A stretch of DNA of 64,000 nt from Paramagnetospirillum magnetotacticum MS-1 (GTDB lineage: Bacteria > Pseudomonadota > Alphaproteobacteria > Rhodospirillales > Magnetospirillaceae): positions 186,001 through 250,000 of the forward strand of contig NZ_JXSL01000009.1 of assembly GCF_000829825.1 (NCBI RefSeq). The letters run 5' to 3'. Below are positions 57,036 to 64,000 of the stretch, piece after piece (the first letter of the stretch is position 1; every line of letters begins with the position of its first letter). A program made the translations under genes and the position numbers. Below the pieces are notes generated by a model. That model had not been told where the DNA came from and made no database searches. It worked only from the letters and a program-made list of their open reading frames with translations.

Positions 57036-57737
57036 TTACATCATATCAGACAAAAACGCACTCAGCACCTTCGGGGCTTGGGCTTCGAGCCCGGCCGCAT
57101 ATTGCCCTGTCGCGGCCCGTAATCCCGCCACGGATAATCCCGGCGTCGCGCCGATTTCACCGGCATGGCCGATGAACCAGCGCTCCAGCCCGATCCGCGT
57201 CGCCTCCACATGAAACTGCAGCCCCAGCCCGGCCCGCCCCCAGGAAAAGGCCTGGTGACGGGTGATGGGGGTAGAGGCCAGCAAAGTGGCGCCTTCGGGC
57301 AGATCGAAGGTGTCGCCGTGCCAATGGAGTACCGGCGTACCGGTCAGCGCGGCCAGGGGCGAGGCTCGCCCGGCCTCGGTCAGGTCCAGCGCCGACCAGC
57401 CGATTTCCTTCACGCCGCCATTGGGATAGACCCTGGCGCCCAGGGCGCGGGCCATCACTTGCGCCCCGAGACAAATGCCGATGACCGGTCGTCCGGCCCG
57501 CAGCCGCGCCTCGATCAGGCGCAACTCGTCTCTCAGAAAGGGGTAATCGCCATCATCATAGGCGCCGATCGGGCCGCCCAGAACCACCAGAAGATCGACG
57601 GTCTGCGCCTCAAGGGCCGAGATGTCGTCAAGACCGGCCTCCACATAGCGGATGGAATAGCCAGCCGCCTCCAGAGGCGCCTGAAAGCTGCCCAGGTCCT
57701 CGAACGCCACATGACGAATGGCGACACAGGTCTTCAT
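57036..57737 (-). CDS. Class I glutamine amidotransferase-like protein
   Basis: The protein has 233 residues. The catalytic triad is visible: C89 (GICLGAQ), H176 and E178 (LQFHVEA), with the oxyanion motif VVLGGPIGAYDD. This matches stand-alone GMP synthase-like amidotransferases (glutamine hydrolysis), which may act on small glutamyl compounds. There is no synthase domain beside it. It is monocistronic between DUF2336 and the chemoreceptor. The start ATG is clear. Confidence 0.9.
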   Translation of the reverse strand: MKTCVAIRHVAFEDLGSFQAPLEAAGYSIRYVEAGLDDISALEAQTVDLLVVLGGPIGAYDDGDYPFLRDELRLIEARLRAGRPVIGICLGAQVMARALGARVYPNGGVKEIGWSALDLTEAGRASPLAALTGTPVLHWHGDTFDLPEGATLLASTPITRHQAFSWGRAGLGLQFHVEATRIGLERWFIGHAGEIGATPGLSVAGLRAATGQYAAGLEAQAPKVLSAFLSDMM

Positions 57738-57832
57738 GGTCCCCCACCGGCCAACCGCTTGCGGCCCTCCCAGGCCGCAGCCCCTTCATACCCGAGCGGC
57801 TTGCCTGCGTCGAGGCAGACTTACGGCCTTGG

Positions 57833-59548
57833 TCAGGCGGCGCGGACGTCCCTGAGGAAGACTTCGATGGTGGAGCGCAGATTGCCCGACTGCTCGGCCA
57901 GGGTGCGCGAGGCCTCCAGCACTTCCCGCGAAGAGGCCCCGGTCTGGTCGGCGGCGTCTTGCACCTGGACCACATTGCCCGACACCTCGGCGGTTCCGGC
58001 AGCCGCCTGCTCCACGTTGCGGGCGATTTCCTGGGTGGCGGCGCCTTGTTCCTCGACGGCATCGGCCACATCGCCGGAGATATTGCCGATTTCCTCGATG
58101 ACCTTGACGATGCCGCCGATCGTGTCCACCACCCGATGGGTCTGATCCTGGATGGCGGCGATCTGGCGGCCGATATCGTCGGTGGCCCTGGCCGTCTGAT
58201 TGGCCAGATTCTTGACCTCGCCCGCCACCACGGCGAATCCCTTGCCCGCCTCTCCGGCGCGGGCCGCCTCGATGGTGGCGTTGAGCGCCAGCAGATTGGT
58301 CTGCGACGCGATATCGGTGATCAGATTGATCACGTCGCCGATCTTCTGGGCGGTCTCGGCCAGTTCGTTGACCACGCCAGCCGCCTTGGCGGCCTCGCCC
58401 ACCGCCTGTTGCGAGATGGTGGAGGAATGCGCCACCTGACGTCCGATTTCATTGATGGAGCCCGACAATTCCTCGGCGGCGGCGGCCACGGTCTGGACAT
58501 TGACCGAGGCTTCTTCCGAGGCGGCGGCCACCGAGGTCGCCTGATGGCTGGTCTGCTGGGCGGTGGCGCTCATGGCGCCTGCCGTCGATTGCAACTGGCT
58601 GGCGGCGGCGGCCACCTCCTTGACCATGGCGCTGGCGGCGCCATCGAAGTCGCAGCACAGACTGGCGATGCGCTCGGCCCGCTGGCGCGCCGCCTCGTCG
58701 GCCCGCTTCTGCTTTTCCTCAAGCTCGTGCTGGCGGATCAGATTGGCGCGGAACACCTCCATGGCGGCGGCCATCTCGCCCACCTCGTCGGCGCGATGGG
58801 CGGACGGGATCTCCACCGAAGTATCGCCCTTGGACAGATGATCCATGGCCCCGGTCATGGCCACCAGCGGCGGCACGATGGACGCCGCGGTGCGCTGGGC
58901 GGTGACCAAAGCCATGATCAGGCCCGCGAAGAACACCCCCACCGCCACCGTGATCATCATATCGACCAGACCAGCAACCTCGCGGGAATCCTCGTCGAGA
59001 AGTTGCTTCTGGTTGTCGACCATTCCGCCCGAACGCTTGCCGTCGGCCCCCTTCGCGCCCGAGAACAGGACCACCAGCCGGTTGACACGGGGAATGGCCT
59101 CGCTGACCAGAATTTCCACCCCTTCCCGGGTGGCCCCCAAGGCTTCGGCCTTGCCCTGGGCGGTCTTGAGTTCCAGCAGCAGCGTGCGCGCCTCGGTCCA
59201 GGCGTCCTGGTTGCGTGGATTGGTGAAGCGGGCCACAAGCCTGTCCATCTCGGCCATCTGAGCCCCCAACTCACCCCAGATCTCCGCCCGCTCCGTCTTG
59301 AAGCCATCCTTGCCGGTCAACAGATAGCCGCGCAACGCAGCCAGGGAGGCGTACATGCGCCCCTCGATGGCGGAACCGGTCTGGGCCACGGGCATGCGCA
59401 GGCCGAGCATGCGGTCGGCGGCCCGGTTAACGGCAAGCGCCTCGACGATGATGGTGCCCGTCACCACGGCGATCAGGGCGCACAAGATTCCGAAACCCAG
59501 CCACAACCGCTTACCGATGCGCATCCCAGATTTCACGGATCCTGACAT
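57833..59548 (-). CDS. Methyl-accepting chemotaxis protein
   Basis: The protein has 571 residues. TM1 lies near 15-38, a helical periplasmic ligand domain of four-helix-bundle type follows (40-185), then TM2 (about 195-217), HAMP (218-275) and the long signalling coiled coil. The hairpin tip is conserved ([37 protein letters not shown]). There is no C-terminal CheR/CheB docking pentapeptide. The ATG at 59548 follows GGGGGGCGA; a TTG upstream is an alternative. The ligand is unknown. Confidence 0.93.
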   Translation of the reverse strand: MSGSVKSGMRIGKRLWLGFGILCALIAVVTGTIIVEALAVNRAADRMLGLRMPVAQTGSAIEGRMYASLAALRGYLLTGKDGFKTERAEIWGELGAQMAEMDRLVARFTNPRNQDAWTEARTLLLELKTAQGKAEALGATREGVEILVSEAIPRVNRLVVLFSGAKGADGKRSGGMVDNQKQLLDEDSREVAGLVDMMITVAVGVFFAGLIMALVTAQRTAASIVPPLVAMTGAMDHLSKGDTSVEIPSAHRADEVGEMAAAMEVFRANLIRQHELEEKQKRADEAARQRAERIASLCCDFDGAASAMVKEVAAAASQLQSTAGAMSATAQQTSHQATSVAAASEEASVNVQTVAAAAEELSGSINEIGRQVAHSSTISQQAVGEAAKAAGVVNELAETAQKIGDVINLITDIASQTNLLALNATIEAARAGEAGKGFAVVAGEVKNLANQTARATDDIGRQIAAIQDQTHRVVDTIGGIVKVIEEIGNISGDVADAVEEQGAATQEIARNVEQAAAGTAEVSGNVVQVQDAADQTGASSREVLEASRTLAEQSGNLRSTIEVFLRDVRAA

Positions 59549-59630
59549 TTCGCCCCCCAACTTTGCCCCGATTCGAAGAAAAACCCGCCGTCAGCCAACC
59601 TTGATCTTCTTTTGGGGACGATATCAAAAG

Positions 59631-59655
59631 GTGGATATGAAAATCCACTTATAAT
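59631..59655 (+). promoter_or_regulatory. Inverted repeat next to a -10 box before the secretion operon
   Basis: GTGGAT (59631-59636) and ATCCAC (59643-59648) are a perfect 6-bp inverted repeat, immediately followed by TATAAT (59650-59655), an exact -10 consensus. No good -35 was found at 17 bases, which could mean dependence on an activator. It lies 75 bases before the ABC exporter ATG. Confidence 0.4.
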
Positions 59656-59729
59656 GCGGGCCAGCCCCTGGCGGGCGGGCGCGGTAATTTCCCTTGCATC
59701 CCCGGCGGGGCAGGCGACAATCGCCGGTT

Positions 59730-61547
59730 ATGAACACCGAGAAGACATCCTGGCTGAAGACCGTCATCGAGCCCTTGCGCACGGTGATGCGCGAATTGCT
59801 GGCCGCGTCCCTGTTCATCAATCTGATGGCGCTGGCGGTCCCCATCTTCGTGATGCAAGTCTATGACCGGGTGATCGGCCATAACGGCACCGCCACCCTG
59901 AAGGGACTGGTGATCGGCGTGGCCGTGCTGCTGGCCTTCGACTGGATCATCCGCACGTCGCGCGGGCGGATCATGCAGACGGCGGCCTTGCGCATCGATG
60001 TGGAGATCGGCACCAAGCTGTTCGACAAGATCATGCATCTGCCGCTGCGCGCCCTGGAAAGCCGCCCGGCCTCGTTCTGGCAGACCCTGTTCCGCGACGT
60101 GGACACCATCCGCAACACGGTGTCGGGCTCCACCGCCATCCTTCTGACCGACCTGCCCTTCGTGCTGATCTTCTTAGGGGTGATCTTCGTCATCGGCCGC
60201 CCGCTGGCCCTGGTCTTCGTTTTGCTGTTCGTGGCCTTCCTGGTCCTGGCCTGGCGCTCCGGCGGCGCCATGAAGGAAAGCACCGGCAAGGAAAAGAACG
60301 TCCAGCAATCCCGCGACGGACTGGTGGCCGAGATCATCGCCGGCCGCGCCACCGTCAAGGCGGTGGCGCTCGACCGCGCCATCCGTCCCATCTGGGAGGA
60401 GCGTCAGGCGGGCGCCATCGAACAATCCATCCAGCGCGGCGCCGTCAACGACGAATATGTCAATCTGGGTCAGATGCTGACCATGCTGGGCAGCGTGCTG
60501 CTGACCACGGTGGGCGCGGTCTTTATCATGGACCATGACCTGACCATGGGCGCATTGGTGGCCTGCAACATGCTGTCGTCGCGGCTTTACGGCCCCATCA
60601 ACCAACTGGTGGGGGCCTGGAAGAGCTTTTCCTCGTTCCGCCAGTCGGTGGACCGCCTGGGCGAGGTCTTCGCCGAGAAGGAGGAGCGCCGCCACAGCGC
60701 CATCGCCCGTGAACGCCCCACCGGCCTCATCACGCTGGAAGACATTTCCTTCGCCTATGACCAGAAGTCCCAGGCGGCGGCGTCCATCGACCGGCTGGAA
60801 ATCCATCCCGGCGGCATCACCGCCGTGCTGGGCCGCAACGGCTCGGGCAAGACCACGCTGCTCAAGATCATCCTAGGCCTTTATCACCCGGCCAAGGGCC
60901 GCGTCCTGCTGGATCAGGCCGACATCGCCCAGTTCACACGGTCCGAACTGGCGGGATGGATGGGCTATGTGCCCCAGGAATGCGTGCTGTTCAACGCCTC
61001 CATCCGCGACAACATCGTCTATGGCGCGCCCGGTGCCAGCGACGAGCAGATCCTGGCCGCCGCCAGGGAAGCGGGCGTGCACCAGTATATCGTCGATCTG
61101 CCCGACGGCTACGGCACCTCCATCGGCGAGGCCGGGTCGCGGCTGTCGGCGGGGCAGCGTCAACGCATCGCCATCGCCCGCGCCTTGCTGGGCGACCCGC
61201 CCGTTCTGCTGCTGGACGAGCCCTCGGCCAGCCTGGACCGCCAGGCCGAGGAGGATCTGCGCAACACCCTGGCCGAGTTGGGCAAGACCCATACGGTAAT
61301 CATCGTCACCCATTCTCCAGTCCTGCTGCCCATCTGCCGCGATGTGGTGGTTCTCGATAAGGGAAGCGTCGCCGCCGCTGGTCCGGCGGCCGAGACCCTT
61401 CAACGTCTGTTTGGCGCCCGGCCACAGCCTCAGCCCCCTGCCCAGCCTCAGCCGCAACCGGCCCCGCCCCCACCCCCGCATGTGGTGTCGCAGCCGCCAC
61501 CGCCGCTGGGCGGCGGCGTGCGCATCGGCGTGGGAGGCAATTCATGA
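59730..61547 (+). CDS. Type I secretion ABC exporter (peptidase-less, LapB/PrtD-like)
   Basis: The protein has 605 residues. Six membrane segments (about 25-300) carry the family motif VPIFVMQVYDRV. The ATPase domain has GRNGSGKTT, LSAGQRQR and LLLDEPSASLD. It lacks the N-terminal C39 peptidase of bacteriocin exporters. A ~45-residue Pro/Gln tail follows the ATPase domain (560-605). The stop overlaps the HlyD gene by 4 bases (ATGA). With its partner it should export RTX proteins straight to the outside; the giant protein at the left edge is a plausible substrate (inference). Confidence 0.92.
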   Translation: MNTEKTSWLKTVIEPLRTVMRELLAASLFINLMALAVPIFVMQVYDRVIGHNGTATLKGLVIGVAVLLAFDWIIRTSRGRIMQTAALRIDVEIGTKLFDKIMHLPLRALESRPASFWQTLFRDVDTIRNTVSGSTAILLTDLPFVLIFLGVIFVIGRPLALVFVLLFVAFLVLAWRSGGAMKESTGKEKNVQQSRDGLVAEIIAGRATVKAVALDRAIRPIWEERQAGAIEQSIQRGAVNDEYVNLGQMLTMLGSVLLTTVGAVFIMDHDLTMGALVACNMLSSRLYGPINQLVGAWKSFSSFRQSVDRLGEVFAEKEERRHSAIARERPTGLITLEDISFAYDQKSQAAASIDRLEIHPGGITAVLGRNGSGKTTLLKIILGLYHPAKGRVLLDQADIAQFTRSELAGWMGYVPQECVLFNASIRDNIVYGAPGASDEQILAAAREAGVHQYIVDLPDGYGTSIGEAGSRLSAGQRQRIAIARALLGDPPVLLLDEPSASLDRQAEEDLRNTLAELGKTHTVIIVTHSPVLLPICRDVVVLDKGSVAAAGPAAETLQRLFGARPQPQPPAQPQPQPAPPPPPHVVSQPPPPLGGGVRIGVGGNS

Positions 61548-63277
61548 CCCAGCCCCCGCCTTCACCGCCCCAGGCCCTGGGCCAGATCACTCCGGTCAAG
61601 GTTCCCGCCGATCAGGCCATTGCCGGCACGCCGCCGCCAGGCGCGGGCGCGGGCCCGCAAAATGGTCCCTCGGGCGAACAGCCGCAGATGACCCAGGAAC
61701 AGATGATGCAGGCCATGGCCGCCATGATGGGCGGCGGCGGCGGTCCGCCTGGCGGACCGAAAGGACCGCCGCCCACCGCCATGCAATCCATTCGGAGTGG
61801 GCTTGTCACCTTCTGGAAGACCCTGTGCTGGCTGATGGCCGCCCCGGAAAAGCCCGAGGATGCCCCCACCGGTCTGCTGGCCTGGCCGCGCCGCATCCTG
61901 ATCGGCACCCGCGACTGGTTCCTGCCCGCCATGAATCCCATCGGACCGGCGCCGTTGCAGGATTATCACGCGCCCCAATTCGGCTCGCGCCTTTACGCCC
62001 TGGCCAATTCCTATCCCCTGCCCACCTGGCGGCCCCTGGCCCGCGTGGTGATGAGCCTGACCGGAATCTTCATCGTCTGGGCCTTCGTCTCCCATCTGGA
62101 CGAAGTAGCCATCGCCGAGGGCGAGGTCGTTCCCGAAGGCAAGGTCAAGGTCATCCAGCACCTGGAAGGCGGCGTGGTGCGCGAGATCATGGTCACCGAT
62201 GGCTCGGAGGTCAAAGAGGGCGCACCGCTGATCCTGCTGGACCTGCCGGTCAGTTCGCTCAACAAGGAGGAATTGCAGGCCCGCATGGACGGCTACATGC
62301 TTCAGCGCGCCCGCCTCGAAGCCGAGTTGAACGACAAGCCGGTGGCCTTCCCCGAGGAGGAAGCCAAGCGCCAGCCCGCCCTGGTGGAATCCGAGCGCCG
62401 TTCGTTCGAAGCCCGCCGCCAGGCCCTTAACGCGACCCTGACCGTGCTTCGCGATCAAGTCCGCCAGAAGGGCCTGGAAGTACAGGAATACGAAACCAAA
62501 TCGCGGTCCATCACCACCAGCCTGCGCCTTTCCCAGGAAAGGCTGGTCATGTCCACCGACCTGATCAAGGCCGGTCTGGCCTCGAAGATGGACCACGTCC
62601 AGATCCAGTCCCAGGTGGAGGACCTGAAGGGCCAGCTTGAATCCGTGCGCGCCTCCATTCCCCGCGCCGAAGCCGCCCAACAGGAGGCCAAGGGCCGGGT
62701 CGCCGAGGAAATGGCCCGTTTCCAGCGCACCGCCCAAAGCGAAATGTCCGAGGCCGAACTCAATATCGCGCGGACCCGGGAACTGTTCATCCAGGCCACC
62801 GACCAGCAACGCCGCACCTTGATCGCCAGCCCCATCGACGGCATCGTCAAGAATATGCGCTCCAACACCATCGGCGGCGTGGTTCGCCCCGGCGATCCCA
62901 TCATGGAGATCGTTCCCTTGCACGAACGCCTTCAGGTGGATGCCAAGCTCAATCCCATGGATCGCGGCTATGTCCAGGAAGGCCAGCGCGCCACGGTGAA
63001 GATCAGCGCCTATGACTACACCACCTATGGCGGCCTGGACGGCGATGTCATCTTGGTGGCGCCCGACACCACCGTGCCCCAGACCCCCAACGCCCAGCCC
63101 TATTACCGGGTGGTGGTCCAGACCGACCGCGCCTATATCGGCGACGAACAGGCCAAGCGACTGATCAGCGCGGGCATGCAGGCCACGGTGGAAATCCACA
63201 CCGGCACCCGCTCCATCATGGAATTCCTGATCAAGCCGGTGATCAAACTGCGTCACGAGGCGTTCCGGGAACGGTAG
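61544..63277 (+). CDS. HlyD-family type I secretion adaptor with long cytoplasmic N-terminus
   Basis: The protein has 577 residues, longer than usual adaptors (~440). An extra N-terminal ~165 residues comprise a Pro/Gly/Met-rich segment and a conserved-looking helical part. The single membrane segment (about 168-188) precedes the barrel-sandwich, a long coiled coil (about 260-430) and the C-terminal beta domain. It spans the periplasm and recruits a TolC-like channel, absent from this window. It is translationally coupled to the ABC gene. The motif ITPVKVPA at 10-17 also occurs in the unknown HTH protein at 42.5-45 kb. Confidence 0.9.
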   Translation: MTQPPPSPPQALGQITPVKVPADQAIAGTPPPGAGAGPQNGPSGEQPQMTQEQMMQAMAAMMGGGGGPPGGPKGPPPTAMQSIRSGLVTFWKTLCWLMAAPEKPEDAPTGLLAWPRRILIGTRDWFLPAMNPIGPAPLQDYHAPQFGSRLYALANSYPLPTWRPLARVVMSLTGIFIVWAFVSHLDEVAIAEGEVVPEGKVKVIQHLEGGVVREIMVTDGSEVKEGAPLILLDLPVSSLNKEELQARMDGYMLQRARLEAELNDKPVAFPEEEAKRQPALVESERRSFEARRQALNATLTVLRDQVRQKGLEVQEYETKSRSITTSLRLSQERLVMSTDLIKAGLASKMDHVQIQSQVEDLKGQLESVRASIPRAEAAQQEAKGRVAEEMARFQRTAQSEMSEAELNIARTRELFIQATDQQRRTLIASPIDGIVKNMRSNTIGGVVRPGDPIMEIVPLHERLQVDAKLNPMDRGYVQEGQRATVKISAYDYTTYGGLDGDVILVAPDTTVPQTPNAQPYYRVVVQTDRAYIGDEQAKRLISAGMQATVEIHTGTRSIMEFLIKPVIKLRHEAFRER

Positions 63278-63299
63278 TCGGAGAAATTTACGCAGGTCC

Positions 63300-63326
63300 T
63301 GTCACATCCTCCCCGGCCCGCGCGTC
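63300..63326 (+). promoter_or_regulatory. ECF41-type promoter
   Basis: TGTCACA (63300-63306), 16 bases, then CGTC (63323-63326) matches the -35/-10 pattern reported for ECF41 sigma factors. It lies 36 bases upstream of the carboxymuconolactone-decarboxylase-like gene, whose downstream neighbour is an ECF sigma factor. Direct autoregulation is likely (inference). Confidence 0.65.
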
Positions 63327-63361
63327 ATCAAGGCGTATCTCACCGCACAAGGATCGCCTTC

Positions 63362-63802
63362 ATGGACACGCGTTTCGACATCACCACCTTGGCGCCCCAG
63401 GCCTATCAGGGGCTCTATGCCGTCTCGGACATTCTGGCCGGGTCCAGCCTGGGGGCCGGGTTCAAGCATCTGATCGACCTTCGGGTCTCGCAACTCAACA
63501 ACTGCCATTTCTGCCAGAATCTGCACCGCGAATGGGGCCTGCGCGACGGCGTCACCGAAGAGCAATTGGCCGCCGTGGCCCAGTGGCCCGTTTCGCCCCT
63601 GTTCGACGAAGGCCAAAGGGCCGCCTTCGCCTGGGCCGAGGCGCTGACCCGCCAGGACGAGGACAAGGTCCCCGGCCTGCTGGCCGAATTACGCCGCCAC
63701 CATGCCGACACTTTCATCGCCGAGCTCACCATGACCATCGCGGTGATCAATGCCTGGAACCGGGTCGGCATCTCGGCCTATGCGGTGGGGCCCCATGGCT
63801 GA
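63362..63802 (+). CDS. Carboxymuconolactone decarboxylase/AhpD-like protein
   Basis: The protein has 146 residues. The AhpD-type active motif NNCHFCQNLH (CxxC plus His) is present in the helical CMD fold. Such proteins act as peroxidase-coupled reductases or lactone decarboxylases. Next to an ECF41 sigma factor, CMD proteins are typical target genes. AAGGA precedes the ATG. Its stop lies in the first copy of a 16-base tandem duplication. Confidence 0.9.
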   Translation: MDTRFDITTLAPQAYQGLYAVSDILAGSSLGAGFKHLIDLRVSQLNNCHFCQNLHREWGLRDGVTEEQLAAVAQWPVSPLFDEGQRAAFAWAEALTRQDEDKVPGLLAELRRHHADTFIAELTMTIAVINAWNRVGISAYAVGPHG

Positions 63803-63822
63803 GGGACCCCATGGCTGAGGGA
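63791..63822. repeat. 16-bp tandem duplication at the CMD-sigma junction
   Basis: CCCCATGGCTGAGGGA occurs twice head to tail (63791-63806, 63807-63822). Each copy carries a potential ATG. The first copy contains the stop of the decarboxylase-like gene; the second holds the sigma factor start. Confidence 0.9.
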
Positions 63823-64000
63823 CAAAGCCCCGCCCTGGTGCAGTTTTTGGCCCAGCGGCCGCGTCTGCGGCTGCTGGCTTACCGCCTGCTGGGCAGTACC
63901 GCCGATGCCGAGGACGTGGTTCAGGACGCCTGGCTGAAATGGAATCTGGTGGCCGACAGTGTGGAGGAACCCGCCGCCTTTCTCACCACCCAGGTCACCA
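63811..64000 (+). CDS. ECF sigma factor, ECF41/SigJ-like (cut by right edge)
   Basis: The first 63 codons are visible. Region 2 motifs are clear: LRLLAYRLLGSTADAEDVVQDAWLKW. Genes of the ECF41 group follow CMD-like genes and carry a C-terminal SnoaL-like regulatory domain in place of an anti-sigma factor; that part is outside the window. The promoter match at 63300-63326 supports the assignment. The ATG lies in the second copy of a tandem 16-base repeat. Confidence 0.88.
   Translation, partial: MAEGQSPALVQFLAQRPRLRLLAYRLLGSTADAEDVVQDAWLKWNLVADSVEEPAAFLTTQVT

Overview
The window reads as chromosomal DNA of a GC-rich alphaproteobacterium, most likely Magnetospirillum/Paramagnetospirillum or a close Rhodospirillales relative. 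The evidence is a circularly permuted two-piece tmRNA with an alphaproteobacterial tag, an O2-sensitive type NifA, an SspB-alpha adaptor, and the density of c-di-GMP, kinase and chemoreceptor genes. The genus is inferred from overall gene character, not from a database match. I saw no tRNA, rRNA, CRISPR array, insertion sequence or prophage.

Layout. 1-10.5 kb: the first ~3,504 residues of one giant minus-strand surface or secreted protein (FecR-like domain, ~1,300-residue Ala-rich helical stalk, Ig/cadherin-like domains, RTX, ~1,000 residues of beta repeats, LamG). It runs off the left edge. 10.9-13.4 kb: a PAS histidine kinase. 13.6-17.9 kb: an RND efflux pair with palindromic operators. 17.9-20.2 kb: cytochrome c, then a rubrerythrin-rubredoxin-rubredoxin reductase operon. 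20.2-24.6 kb: a nested inverted-repeat element, class I fumarase, SspB, tmRNA and a diguanylate cyclase. SspB and tmRNA, both parts of ribosome rescue and tagged-protein degradation, are neighbours.

24.7-33.3 kb: thyA and folA (thymidylate/folate cycle), an ABC importer with a double permease and an ATPase carrying a C-terminal sensor-like domain, an orphan TRAP-type binding protein, a methyltransferase, and a FadH-like Fe-S flavoenzyme. 33.3-39.5 kb: a BaiN-like flavoprotein, an unknown membrane protein, a FemAB-like acyltransferase, a lipoprotein and an FAD-linked oxidase. 39.5-42.2 kb: a PhnD-like binding protein translationally coupled to a histidine kinase. 42.4-47.5 kb: an unknown 832-residue Pro/Ala-rich protein with a C-terminal HTH, then nifA coupled to a small phosphatase.

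47.5-54.6 kb: a PAS-GGDEF-EAL protein with a four-cysteine insertion in its EAL domain, leuA with a leucine-rich leader peptide (attenuation), and a CHASE kinase coupled to a single-domain response regulator. 54.6-59.5 kb: an unknown protein with a DUF2336 partner, a glutamine amidotransferase and a chemoreceptor. 59.7-63.3 kb: a type I secretion ABC/HlyD pair, a plausible exporter for a giant RTX protein like the one at the left edge, although no TolC-like gene is present. 63.3-64 kb: a CxxC carboxymuconolactone decarboxylase-like gene and an ECF sigma factor cut by the right edge, preceded by a promoter matching the ECF41 pattern.

The most unusual points are the giant protein, the cysteine-bearing EAL domain, the unknown HTH protein beside nifA, the binding-protein/kinase couple, the ECF41-type promoter, the leu leader and the permuted tmRNA.
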